From: Triticum aestivum
Lineage: Eukaryota; Streptophyta; Magnoliopsida; Poales; Poaceae
Length of the DNA stretch: 64,000 nt
Direction: 5' to 3'
Assembly: GCF_018294505.1 (NCBI RefSeq)
Contig: NC_057794.1
Coordinates: forward strand, 189,933,857-189,997,856
Shown here: one piece after another, positions 24,329-34,498 of the stretch
Position numbering within the stretch: position 1 is the first letter of the stretch
How the letters are laid out: each line of letters starts with the position of its first letter
Notes under the pieces: model-generated
What the model was told of the DNA's origin: nothing
The model's database searches: none
Seen by the model: the letters and a program-made list of their open reading frames with translations, nothing else
Program-made: the position numbers and the translations under genes

Positions 24329-24502
24329 CCATGATACGGGCTGCTGGCAGCCCTTGGATCTGAGATCAAACGGTTGCATGCTAAGTTGCTAAAAATTTGC
24401 AGAATAACCCTCCAGGATAGGATATTCACCCATAGGTCTAGAATCACGCCATGCAACCGTTCAATCTCGGATCCAAGGGCTCTCGGAAGCCCGTATCATG
24501 GG
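24329..24502. repeat. ~52-bp inverted repeat upstream of the exonuclease pseudogene
   Basis: Arm 24329-24380 (CCATGATACGGG..GGTTGCATG) pairs with arm 24450-24502 (CATGCAACCG..CCGTATCATGGG), separated by about 69 bp. It ends about 150 bp before the start codon, in the promoter region. Confidence 0.85.
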
Positions 24503-24654
24503 AGAATGGAAAGCCACTACCCTATCGTTCGCACGCTGGCAATTCGCTCCTACTCATCCCCGCATGTCCTTCAATACTACGGTGGTTCGCTCCTAGTCGT
24601 CCCGTCCATTCACATTACGACAGTTCCACTAATCCTAACCCTCCTCCCAAATCC

Positions 24655-25374
24655 ATGGCGTCCCAAATCTCCACGATCGGCGGTGAGTACAAGGTTAGAA
24701 CCATCACCGGCGATGAGTTCGACGTCATCTACACCCGTTCTTCCGCCATGGTGAAAGGATGCCTTTCTTGCTTCAGACGCATGTTCGAAAACTCAGATGA
24801 TGAGTGGGTAGCTGGGCTAGATGTTGAGTACACCACAGTCCTGGGACCAGAGAAGGATCTAAAGGACGAAGAGAGGAAGAAGCCCACTGTGATCCAGGTT
24901 TGCATACATAACGTTTGCTTGGTCTACCACATATGCCATGCCGACGTTGAGTGCCAGGATTTTAAGAACTTCCTCAAGGACAAAACAGTGAAATTCGTTA
25001 CTACCCACTTTAAGAACGACAAGGATGTCCTGCGTCGGATAGGTCTCGTTGTAGGCAACCCCTTCGACCTCCAGAAGAATCGGCTGGTGTCCTCTCGTTA
25101 GCCTTCAATGCTGACCCTGGCAGGAGCCATGGTTCATCCTTCGTGCGGTAAAGTGGAGAAACCTCCATACACGTTTCATCGTCATGCATGGCAGCGGAAT
25201 GTACTAGATATAGACCACATCCACTACGCTGCAATGGATGGCTACTTTTGCTTCAATATCTACAAGGGTTGGATGAAGAGCAACAACCAAGTGTGCGGTT
25301 CAAGCAAAGAAGTATTGGCCAAGAGGGAGAGGGACAAGGACGAAGTCGAGGACGTGGATGAGGACTCCGAGTAA
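24655..25374 (+). pseudogene. WRN-type 3'-5' exonuclease (DEDDy), single in-frame TAG
   Basis: One uninterrupted reading frame of 239 codons from ATG 24655 to TAA 25372-25374, except for TAG at 25099-25101 (codon 149). The DEDDy pattern of Werner-like/DnaQ-fold exonucleases is visible: LDVEYT with D56 and E58, then KKPTVIQVCI, FKNDKDVLRR with D122, and HYAAMDGY with Y191 and D195. It lacks a helicase, like the small plant WRN-exonuclease proteins, and has an acidic tail (EVEDVDEDSE). Expected activity is removal of 3' nucleotides from DNA or RNA in the nucleus. The stop removes the Y..D motif, so a product ending there should be inactive unless the stop is read through. There is no intron and no poly(A) tail that I can see. 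The frame and active-site residues are otherwise intact, so the break looks recent. Confidence 0.8.
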
Positions 25375-25960
25375 GGTGGCAGTGTCGTTGCTCATGGTGG
25401 TTCTAAACTTCTAGTGCAGTGTCTACCGGATTAGTTGCATAGTTTAATTTCAGGTGTGCTTAGTTTAATTTGAGGGGTGTGTTATGCTGAGTCCCCAGCA
25501 GAACTATGTTATGTTTCTTCTTCTTACTTTAACTCTTCAGTATGTACATACTACTAGTATTTCTTTAATGGAATCCAGCACCCCAATTAAGCACGTACTA
25601 GCTTTTTTTAATAGTACTATATGCATAATTTAGTGACGAGCGCTCTCTATATGTACCACCTTTTTTTTAATTTCAATTTTTGCTCCATGGTGCAATCCAT
25701 CGATAGTACTACTGTACAAAAGTATACATTTTTTAAAAGGCTAGAGTACTGTTCATCACATATATAGCCTGTTAAATTCTCAACCTAGAACGACGTGCAT
25801 GCCATGTAGTAAACCGATACGGAGGAAGTATAGTAAAAATGAGGTGATTTTACCGAGCGATCGACGGGGGAGCATGGCCTATCATGCGGTCCCACGTGTC
25901 ATGATGTACCAAGGCGATGCGCGTCTCCCTCTTGAGGAAGAAGCAATACTACGTCTGGGA
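25375..25960. other. Downstream of the exonuclease pseudogene, no gene
   Basis: AT-rich, with no frame or transposon end I can support. An AACGATACGGAGGAAG-like fragment near 25812 suggests Stowaway-type debris. Confidence 0.4.
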
Positions 25961-26182
25961 AGGTGCAGCATTGTGATTTGACGTCTCATTGCTCATTACT
26001 ACTACTGGGCCGGTACGAGTGGGGTGCGTCCCCCCTGCTGTGTTGCACTGTTATTTGGTGCTTGACACGTCGACCAGGTTGCTATATGTCCCACATGTCG
26101 GCGACATTAAGTACAGAATTCATGAAAGGGAGCGTCGACGGAGGAGTATACTACAGAATTCATGAAAGGGAGCGACTTTGTT
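25961..26182 (+). repeat. Repeat unit right of the exonuclease pseudogene, with a 40-bp tandem pair
   Basis: 25961-26105 is homologous to 23471-23630. It is followed by ACAGAATTCATGAAAGGGAG at 26113, repeated at 26153 (period 40). Confidence 0.65.
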
Positions 26183-27439
26183 TTGGAAAAATCTGTTTTT
26201 ACGGAGTATGTACCCACAAGGGTTTATAGGGCTCATCTAAAAAACATTTGTTTTTCCGTTTGATAAGTCTCAATTCTACTATACTAGTAGTAGTACCATT
26301 ACATGTTGGATTTTGAGGTGCGTTAGATCACCCGACGCAAGCTGTGTCAAGAGGAAACTAACCAATGCATGTACAAGTTCATGGAAATTTAGTGGTCATT
26401 CATGCATTCGTTCTAATTAATGCCTCCGTAAACATAACTTCTTGAAAAAACAAGCGTACTAATTACTTGTGCAAACTACGAAATTAATTCGACCACTCAC
26501 CGTCTACCTTGGTTAGAGAGATTTTGAAATTGAGCCATAAAATGGAAAGGAGGGAGTAGTAACTTTTGTCTTGATTACTATTTGTGGCCTTGTATAGATG
26601 CAAAATGTATTCTTTTATAGTGGCCTTGTATAAGTAAATGGAGGGAGTACTAACCAAAGTATGTAGTAGGGACGAGGAGTAAACGGAGGGAGTAGTAAAA
26701 TTTTCTCCTCGTGCTGCGAGCCACCGCGTGCGTGGGCGAGGGAGCGGGCGTAAAGGCGTACATTACTACTACTACTACTACTCGAAAGCAAGCTTCACCT
26801 CATCCTGCGAGCCACCGCGCCCGTGGGTGGGCGAGACGGCGTACTAAGCAAGCTTCTCCTCATTCTGCGAGTTGACTGACACATCAAAAGTACTCCAGTG
26901 TACAGAGCCTTGCCTCTAAGGTAGGCCCCACATGGTTTTTGTCTCTTTTTTTAATTTAACATAATGAGTCAAGTCGCAATTTGTTTGTTCACCCGTGGTA
27001 GACGATCCTCCCTCCACCAAGTGGACAACCAGTACACGTGCCAAATTACCACGTGGGATGCCTTTTTCGTACAGAAATGAGCTCCACCGTGTACCCGCGC
27101 AGGTGTGGTTGGGAAAGAGACGGGAGTACGTGCGCCGTCTGTGCACCTCTTCTCTTCGTGCACGTCCCCCACCTACGTGGGTGTGTGAGAGAGAGATACA
27201 AACCTAGACATAATGCGCCGTCCATCCCCATGCCTCCGCCCAGTCCGACCACCAGTCACCACCACGCCCCACTCCTCCTCGCCTTATCTCTCATCTTCCT
27301 CCATTTTTATATACAAGGGGCCACTATCAAAATTACAATTTGCAGTTATACAAGGCCACTAACACTAATCAATGCAATATTAATGGTGTTTGCCTCGTGG
27401 TACTAGCAAAGGAGGACATTAATTATCCCTTGCATGCAT
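26183..27439. other. Mosaic of MITE-like debris, no gene
   Basis: Several GGAGGGAGTA-type Stowaway-like ends occur near 26549, 26640 and 26687. A 60-bp GCGAGCCACCGCG..GTGGGCGAG phrase occurs twice (26717 and 26808). No coding region recognised. Confidence 0.4.
26764..26781 (+). repeat. (TAC)6 microsatellite
   Basis: Six perfect TAC units. Confidence 0.95.
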
Positions 27440-27500
27440 GCGGGAGTTTGTAAAAAAATGCATCTTGATGTTCCGTGCAATGCACGGGCATCTTGCTAGT
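27440..27500 (-). repeat. Terminus of a dispersed repeat (GCACGGGCATCTTGCTAGT type)
   Basis: The phrase GCATCTTGATGTTCCGTGCA followed by ATGCACGGGCATCTTGCTAG matches the ends seen at 58500-58600 and 59162-59215. Confidence 0.6.
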
Positions 27501-28200
27501 CCATGAAAACAACACATGGAAAAATTCCACGGCGAACGAGGGATTTGAATCTGTTGGGAGGGGCTGTTTGGATCTTGTGTGGGGTAGCCAAAATATTGGA
27601 GACCCTTTTGTCCACTGGTGCCTTTGCCACCGATGAACGAGGAATGGCTCGGGTGCTCATGTTGTCATGCATCCTCCAGCGCGCACGTTGGAGACGAGCT
27701 CGCACGAGCTGTGTTTTTTTGTCCCACAACGCCGCCCGAGCCGCCCGCAGACCAACCAGCGACCCGCAAATTATGCCATCCAACTGTAGCGCACACATTA
27801 TGACAGCAACTCAACCAACCAGACGAAATTCATGCAAACACGTAGACAAACTGATATTTCATATAAACAACGATGGAAATCATATAAAATACCGGATTTT
27901 CATACAAACATGACGGATTTCATTACATTCAAATGAACTACGCGGTGCTAGTTCTGGACAGCATAGGTATATAATACCTGGCCTAAATGGTCGCCCGCCG
28001 ATCGATTTGTCTTCCTCATGTCCGGCAGCACGATCACCGGACTGCCGGGAGCCCTGGAGGTATATGCTTCAGCGCAAAGGACGGCTCACTTCCCCACTGC
28101 CCAACTGATATCATTGGCTGGTGCCGAGAATGATGGTGGCCGGCACCGGTTCAAGTTCATCACCGGCCACTAATTCTCCATGGCCGGCACCGGCTCGAGT

Positions 28201-28664
28201 TCATCCTAACATTCCCCTCTTCCGTGGAGCCCATGCGGGGTCGATGAAGGTCCTCACAACAAAAGGATCCGGCAATACACCTCCTGTGAACACCGGCGTC
28301 GCCTCCGCGGTGGCCTTCATGGGACCCAAGCGGCGGCGGCCTCCCGTGTTCTACTTCTCCTCGATGATGGCAGCGGACACGGAGGCGCTAGCCACCAACT
28401 CATCGCTCTCCGCGCACCCGGCTTCTGTCGCTGCTTGCATGGCGCGGCGTGGACGGCAGCAACGACGCCCGTGCGCCGCTCCTCGTCGAGCTGGCCTAGA
28501 GCGGCGAGTTGCTGAATCGCACGCCGACTTGGGGCGGCAACTGGCTCCGTCGGGCGAGGGGAGGGAGGTGGATCAGCGAGCTTCACAGCTCGTATCTGGC
28601 GGGCTACCCAGCCGGCTTGGATGCGGAATAACTGTTCTTTGTAAGCCATTGTAAGAGTGGACAA
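28201..28664 (-). pseudogene. Frameshifted hypothetical ORF pair
   Basis: On the minus strand a frame runs from ATG 28664 (MAYKEQLFRIQAGWVARQIR a few codons in) to a stop at 28317. A second frame then runs from ATG 28320 to TGA 28201 and reads sensibly (TPVFTGGVLPDPFVVRTFID). The pair looks like one gene split by a frameshift near 28320. A TATTTAAT element about 75 bp upstream (28735-28742) could be its promoter. The family is not recognised. The downstream stretch 28121-28210 contains a GGCCGGCACCGG.TC.AGTTCATC phrase twice. Confidence 0.4.
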
Positions 28665-29229
28665 AATGGTGGAGGAGATAGGGGAGCGACGGAGGTGTGC
28701 GATTCTTTGCCGGCGTTTGGCCTAGTTGAAATAGGAGATTAAATAGACGGCGGACGGGAGGAACTCGGTCGGCGTTGCGTTTAACGCCGGCCCGGTCATG
28801 AACGAACGTGTGTCCAGAGTGGGTTTCTCGGCTTCCACACGGGAGGGTTTCATGGAGGCGTTTGAATGCGGCACGGAGGCGTGTTCAGCCGGGCGTGCCA
28901 CGAGTGGCGCCCTTGACTCTGACCTAGGACACCGCGCCATTCTTCCACTGGCGTGTGGGCTCTTTGGGTGCATGGCCTGCATATCAGTGACCCAACACAG
29001 GCAGCGCATAGCAGAGGAACATTTGGTGGGCCAGGGCGGTCAGAAGCGGGCATTTCATAAACCGATGATTGTTCATTGAGTGTGACGTCATCTTTTTCAT
29101 GTTGATAAGCCTACTATGTTGATAGCCCGGTCGATACGTTGTGATTCATAGAGACCGCTGCAAACATCAATGTTCTGCTTATCACAAATAAGATTGATTA
29201 ATACCCATAACAATCCATGTCCTTAACAA

Positions 29230-29480
29230 ACGGTGCATGCACGTATAGGTTGAGTGTGTGTCTTGCGTCGTGTGCTGTGTGCATGTAGTCGTACGAGTGT
29301 TGCGTGCATGCAAGGGTACATAACAGTGTTGCATGCATGGGTGCGTACATGCGTGTGTTCGTGAGTGCATGTGTACGTGTCAGTGTTGCAAGCCAGCATG
29401 CGTGCGTGTGTACGTGTCAGTGTTGCACGCCTACATGTGTGCGTGTCTTGCGTGCATGCATGTGTACATGCGGGGTGAGG
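29230..29480. repeat. Alternating purine-pyrimidine (TG/CA-rich) tract
   Basis: About 250 bp dominated by GTGTGCATGTGTACGTG-like words, with CGTGTCAGTGTTGCA repeated at 29375 and 29416 and similar words at 29295 and 29325. Such sequence can adopt Z-DNA. No coding meaning is supported. Confidence 0.7.
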
Positions 29481-29575
29481 CTACAAGTCAGTCGACTGAC
29501 TTTTTCATCTCTGGTCATTAGATTTTCCAGCCATTGGATACGAAATCAAGGGCCTCCAGTTTATCATCAAACTCC

Positions 29576-29919
29576 NNNNNNNNNNNNNNNNNNNNNNNNN
29601 NNNNNNNNNNNNNNNNNNNNNNNNNNNNNNNNNNNNNNNNNNNNNNNNNNNNNNNNNNNNNNNNNNNNNNNNNNNNNNNNNNNNNNNNNNNNNNNNNNNN
29701 NNNNNNNNNNNNNNNNNNNNNNNNNNNNNNNNNNNNNNNNNNNNNNNNNNNNNNNNNNNNNNNNNNNNNNNNNNNNNNNNNNNNNNNNNNNNNNNNNNNN
29801 NNNNNNNNNNNNNNNNNNNNNNNNNNNNNNNNNNNNNNNNNNNNNNNNNNNNNNNNNNNNNNNNNNNNNNNNNNNNNNNNNNNNNNNNNNNNNNNNNNNN
29901 NNNNNNNNNNNNNNNNNNN
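29576..29919. other. Assembly gap (344 N)
   Basis: Run of N. Frames across it are artefacts. Confidence 1.
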
Positions 29920-30029
29920 CGAGCTTTTTCTCCGGGGATCCCCACCCCACCGTCCAATGAACGCCCCCCCAACCGCCGGTGACTGCCAACCAGAGGTCTC
30001 ACGACTTCAAATACCCACCGACCATTAAT

Positions 30030-30410
30030 TTATTACCATTTCTGTCCTTCATATATGCGCTGACGGGTGGGCCCTATGGTAATGTGCGTTGTTGAATGTG
30101 GACTGTTTGACTAGTCAATTGATCGTGTTATCAACAAATTACGGAGCTGTATGGTGAGCCAGTGACCGTATGATCACCCTAAAATGTACTCCTATTTTAT
30201 TAACACAGTACAGACTCAAACTACCATTTCTTTCTTTCATATACGGGCTGACAGGTGGGCCCCACGGTTATGCGCCCCGATGGTGCAACACTAGTTGCGC
30301 CGCGTGGAGCGTTTGACTGGTCAATTGATTTTGTCATCAACAAAATACGGAGTTGTACGGGTGAGCCAGTGACCGTATAATCATGATATGTATTTGTTTA
30401 ACACGGTACA
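30030..30410 (+). repeat. Two diverged ~185-bp direct repeats
   Basis: Units 30030-30216 and 30222-30410 share ATACC.TTTCT..TTCATATA, GACGGGTGGGCCC, TTTGACT.GTCAATTGAT, and TGAGCCAGTGACCGTAT. Shorter relatives (GTCATCAACAAAATACGGAG) recur at 30786 and 30833, suggesting a former larger array. Confidence 0.75.
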
Positions 30411-30704
30411 GACGCAAGGGCTCATATATACGCGCAAGCACTCACCGCTATAAGCGCACACACACGAACCCTACCCCTATGAGCACCTTCGAGAGAGTGG
30501 GCCAGCATACATGATCTTGAGATTTTACAAAGTCACCATAGGTGCCTCATAGTCGAGTGGAACGTCTCCTCCCACTAAACGTACTTCGCCGGAAAATACT
30601 GAAATTAACACAAGATAAATGCGAGCACCGGGACTTTAACCTTGGTGGGCTCGCGGAACCACTATCCTCTAACCATCGAACCACATGTTGGTTAGCACGA
30701 CAAA
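30402..30704 (-). mobile_element. tRNA-derived SINE-like retroposon
   Basis: Read on the minus strand from 30704, the head has a box-A-like TGGTTCGATGGTTAGAGG (about 30688-30668) and a box-B-like GGTTAAAGTCCCGG (about 30642-30629), the spacing of an RNA polymerase III promoter. A tRNA-unrelated body follows and ends near CTGTACCGTGTTAAACA. This matches the plan of Au-SINE-type elements of Triticeae. Box B is mutated from the usual GGTTCAAATCC, so the copy is probably inactive. Confidence 0.6.
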
Positions 30705-30929
30705 ATGTATGTGGTGACCGTGATGAGATTATTCTAAAGTCCAGTGACCATATCGTGCTTTCGCTTCAAATACAATGACCGTAAGTGTCATCAACAAAAT
30801 ACGGAGTACGCATCAAATGCAAAGTCCGTCAGTGTCATCAACAAAATATGGAGACGTATCATGAGCTAGATACCGTTGTACCATTGTATATGCTTATTTT
30901 CTTAGTGGCCGATTTGTGTGTCTGGTGTG

Positions 30930-31200
30930 GTAGGCACATCATTTCTAGTTGTGGTGGGTCAACATGAAGACTCATGGGTCGGTTCCATCCTGCGCCACAT
31001 ATAGGTTGGACCGAGACGTGTTATACGAAGACCCATGTGGAGGACTCGACGTACAACACGAAGCTACCAGAGTCGCGGAGGACTCTATCCCCACTGGTGA
31101 TAAGCCGACTATATATGATTTGTAACCCTAGGCCCTTAGTATGTTATACAAGCTTGGGGGCTAGTTCGTCGATAGTATACACACACGCACAATGCCTGGT
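30930..31200 (+). repeat. Possible LTR fragment
   Basis: Contains GTAACCCTAGGCCC and TTGGGGGCTAGTTCGTCGATAG, phrases like the R/U5 part of the LTRs at 48733 and 54460, but strongly diverged. No boundaries seen. Confidence 0.35.
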
Positions 31201-31365
31201 ATTCACGTGTACTTTGTACACACCCCTATCACTAATATACAGTACCAGGAGTAGGCTATTTCTTCAACTTCAAGGGTCCGATCCGATCTAGGGTAAAACT
31301 TTGCCTCGTATTACCATCCATCCTAACAGCCAGGGATATCCTACCGAATGATATGATGAAATCAT

Positions 31366-31674
31366 NNNNNNNNNNNNNNNNNNNNNNNNNNNNNNNNNNN
31401 NNNNNNNNNNNNNNNNNNNNNNNNNNNNNNNNNNNNNNNNNNNNNNNNNNNNNNNNNNNNNNNNNNNNNNNNNNNNNNNNNNNNNNNNNNNNNNNNNNNN
31501 NNNNNNNNNNNNNNNNNNNNNNNNNNNNNNNNNNNNNNNNNNNNNNNNNNNNNNNNNNNNNNNNNNNNNNNNNNNNNNNNNNNNNNNNNNNNNNNNNNNN
31601 NNNNNNNNNNNNNNNNNNNNNNNNNNNNNNNNNNNNNNNNNNNNNNNNNNNNNNNNNNNNNNNNNNNNNNNNNN
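31366..31674. other. Assembly gap (309 N)
   Basis: Run of N. It could hide the left end of CACTA-2. Confidence 1.
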
Positions 31675-31817
31675 AAAGATAATGTGCGTGCAGGAGACAC
31701 GTAGGCACATATATGTGCGTATAGAGGGCTAGTAAAGACCGTGCATGTGTATATATGCATGTGAGAGAAATAGTGTTTTCCAACTGAGATTAGTGAAAAG
31801 AGTGGTACATAGTAGTA

Positions 31818-31845
31818 AGAAAGAGAGAGAGAGAAACAGAGAGAG
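31818..31845 (+). repeat. GA-rich simple repeat
   Basis: Imperfect (GA)n with AGAGAGAGAGAAACAGAGAGAG. Confidence 0.85.
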
Positions 31846-32999
31846 CATGTGCGTGAGACACCCCGACGCCCTGAGAGAGATTGTGAGCATGTGTGAAAGA
31901 GAAATGCCGATGCATATAAAGTGTGTGCACTTATGCGTTAGATAGAGAGAGATATATAACGCGTTTGTGAGAACGGGGCGAGGCATAGTGCATCTACGTG
32001 TAAAAGCTGGTTCTACGCATTAAATTAAAATATAAATGACATTATTATTTTTGGATGAGATCATGAATTTTGCAAATTGCGTATGGACGAAAATCGGTCT
32101 ATCAGACACCCATACTCTATTGAATTCTAGCATGTGCATGTGTTTATTTCATATTATCGATCCATAGATTGAGAGCGGTTTGAAATAAAGGCAATGGATG
32201 CTTTTGCAATTCATATATAAACATTAATTAGTGCATTCCATGTTGTTAGTGTGAAGCACTTTATACATTTGTCACTTGCATGGATACATTCCAAATTGCT
32301 AGCTACGAAATAGACTACATGTCGAATTCAACTTAAAGGGGGTTTCGAAGATTCGAATTCATAGGAAGTGCATTCATCTATTTGAACCCGAGATAATGGC
32401 ATTTGTAAATCAGATGTAAAACGGGGCATCAATATTTGTTGTGAGTTTGAACATGCTATATATATTCATACGCATATCTAACTTTTTTTTGCAACCAAGG
32501 AGATTATATCTGGAACCATGCATGAACTGAGGTAAGTTGCATATTTTTTAATATATACTCGTGTACAATGTATATTCAAATGTACCCCCTCCATTCCAAA
32601 ATAATCGTAGCTTTATGATTTTCAAGAGTAAAGATTTGTGAAGTTTGACAAATCCTGAAAGTTCAATTCAAGAGAACCGAAAACGTTAATGCTTCTGCTC
32701 CCAAATATTGAACGAAGCGCCAAATAGGCCTCTGGTCACCCGAAACCGCGCGAGACTAATGTTTTGGTGGTAGAAAATTACTGTCCTGACTCTGGCCCTG
32801 TAACCTATCGGCCCGATGTCCAAAGGTCTAAACCTGGGTAGCTTCATAGCTTCACCAAGACGCCAGTCTCAACCACCTCCGAGAAGCATTCATACGCCAT
32901 GGACGCCTACCCATGCGCTCAGCAGAAATCTATCCCGCCCATATTTGGGACACCAGACATGACTGTCCTACCCCCAACCCGCAATATGTTCGAAATTTT
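31846..32999. other. AT-rich, no gene; Stowaway-like fragment
   Basis: ACCCCCTCCATTCCAAAATA (32584) resembles a Stowaway/Mariner MITE end. I could not find its partner. Nothing else is supported. Confidence 0.4.
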
Positions 33000-33492
33000 A
33001 GATGGGGGCAAAGTTTGTAACTTTACCCAAATTTCAAACAAGCGCGTCTCAAACCGAAACATTGTTCCCCCTTAGTTCCCCGCCTCCCTCCATTTCCCCA
33101 TTCATACTTCGTGGGCGCGAAAACACCCTCTCCACCAGCCACGAAACCCCAGCCTCCTCCGTCCTCCACCCCATAGCGGCCAATCCACCGCCGCCCTCCT
33201 CCATCACACCAGAGCCGGTACCCCGATGTCGTCGTCCAACGCAACCGCAACCGCAATGCCCTCAAGGACTTAGCAGCTGAAGCCGAGGCAGAGCTGCCTC
33301 CACGACACCGACGCTGACGTGCGCCATACCAGAACCACTCCGACCATGCCGTCCTGCGCCTCACTGCTGCGGCTCCACTGTCGCAACCGTCCACCGCACC
33401 GGAGTTGTTCCCGCTACGCCGTCGTTCTCCGCCTCGGAACTGCTTCCCCGCTGCCGACAGACGGCCACCACACCACACTCAACAACTGGGCC

Positions 33493-34498
33493 ATGGGTTC
33501 GTCCAAGGCTGCACCGTCCTCCACAAATGCTGGTTTCTCGCGAACAACAAGAATATCGTCGGAAAAACAGAAGGAGGACACAACACTGCCAGCAGAAAAA
33601 GGTACTCATCTTCCCTTATTCGTGCAAATCTTACGTCTCCGCTCACACCGTATTCATCCCACGAAAGAAACTAGTTGAGCGCTTCTTACTGCATCTTCTT
33701 CATGATACTAAATGCACAAGGTTTCCTCCCTTTTACTATTTCACCTTTGTTAGAGGTCAGTAGCCCGCCTGGATTTCAACTCAGGGTCAGTCAAACCGCA
33801 ACTAAAAGAAGCAGCACCCGCTTAGGCGCGCGGAGCACCTAGTCCGCCTGTTCCTCGGGGAAGCGGCGCATCAGTGTCTATTATAGGGGTGTGGGCGCAG
33901 GAGCTGCTTGCGCCCGATCTGGAGGTCGGCGGGGCTTGAATGGATGGCCGGGAGCGGTGCCAAGCACGAAGGTGCGGTGAGGTCGAGGGAAGGGCGCGGG
34001 CAGGGGAGGAATATTGGGCCGGTGGTCGCTGGCGTTTCGAGGAAGATCGTCAACACTTACTGGCTGGAGGTAGATGAAGGCGATCTGCCCGTTCTTTGTA
34101 CATCGGACGATGCAGAAAAAATGGACTGACCTATTTGCTTTCAGTCGACTGTTATTTTCATAGAATCCTATAGTAATTTAGTGTGCCATGCATGTTGTAG
34201 AGCTATCATATGTCTCCCGTCATTTATTTCTCACGGACCTGCTATCTGCTACCTTTACATTGTACTAATTGTGCACATACTTCACCCATACTCACACTAT
34301 TGTTTTTTATGCATGGGTACTTCAGACTCTGACGCAGTGTTGATGAATGCAGAAAAGAAAAGACAGAAGTCGCTCCAGTGTAATTCAAAGATAAGCACTA
34401 AGTGTTTCAGCGCTCTAATGGGTGCAGTGTCAGCAGTTGGAGACAGTAAACGTAGCTCTCCAGTTGATGATCTCAATTTCCACACACAACTATCCCAG
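33493..34498 (+). other. Possible 5' exons of the CACTA-2 gene
   Basis: A frame from ATG 33493 reads MGSSKAAPSSTNAGFSR and ends in a donor at 33601 (AAAAAG|GTACTC). It joins in phase with an exon at 34326-34498 (acceptor TTCAG, donor CCCAG|GTGCTT). The GC-rich 33100-33480 upstream could be the promoter or leader. 33740-34130 lies in the intron, is GC-rich and has a 73-codon frame of no known type. Whether these exons reach the intact downstream exons is uncertain because of defects in the array between them. Confidence 0.4.

Noticed and set aside
29304..30028. Open frames across the second N gap
   Set aside because: Most of each frame is undetermined bases, and the remainder is TG-rich simple sequence.
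30629..30690. tRNA gene
   Set aside because: Boxes A and B are present only in degenerate form, no cloverleaf can be drawn, and a SINE body follows.
33023..33478. 151-codon minus-strand frame rich in Gly/Arg
   Set aside because: Compositional shadow of the GC-rich island; no domain and no splice context.
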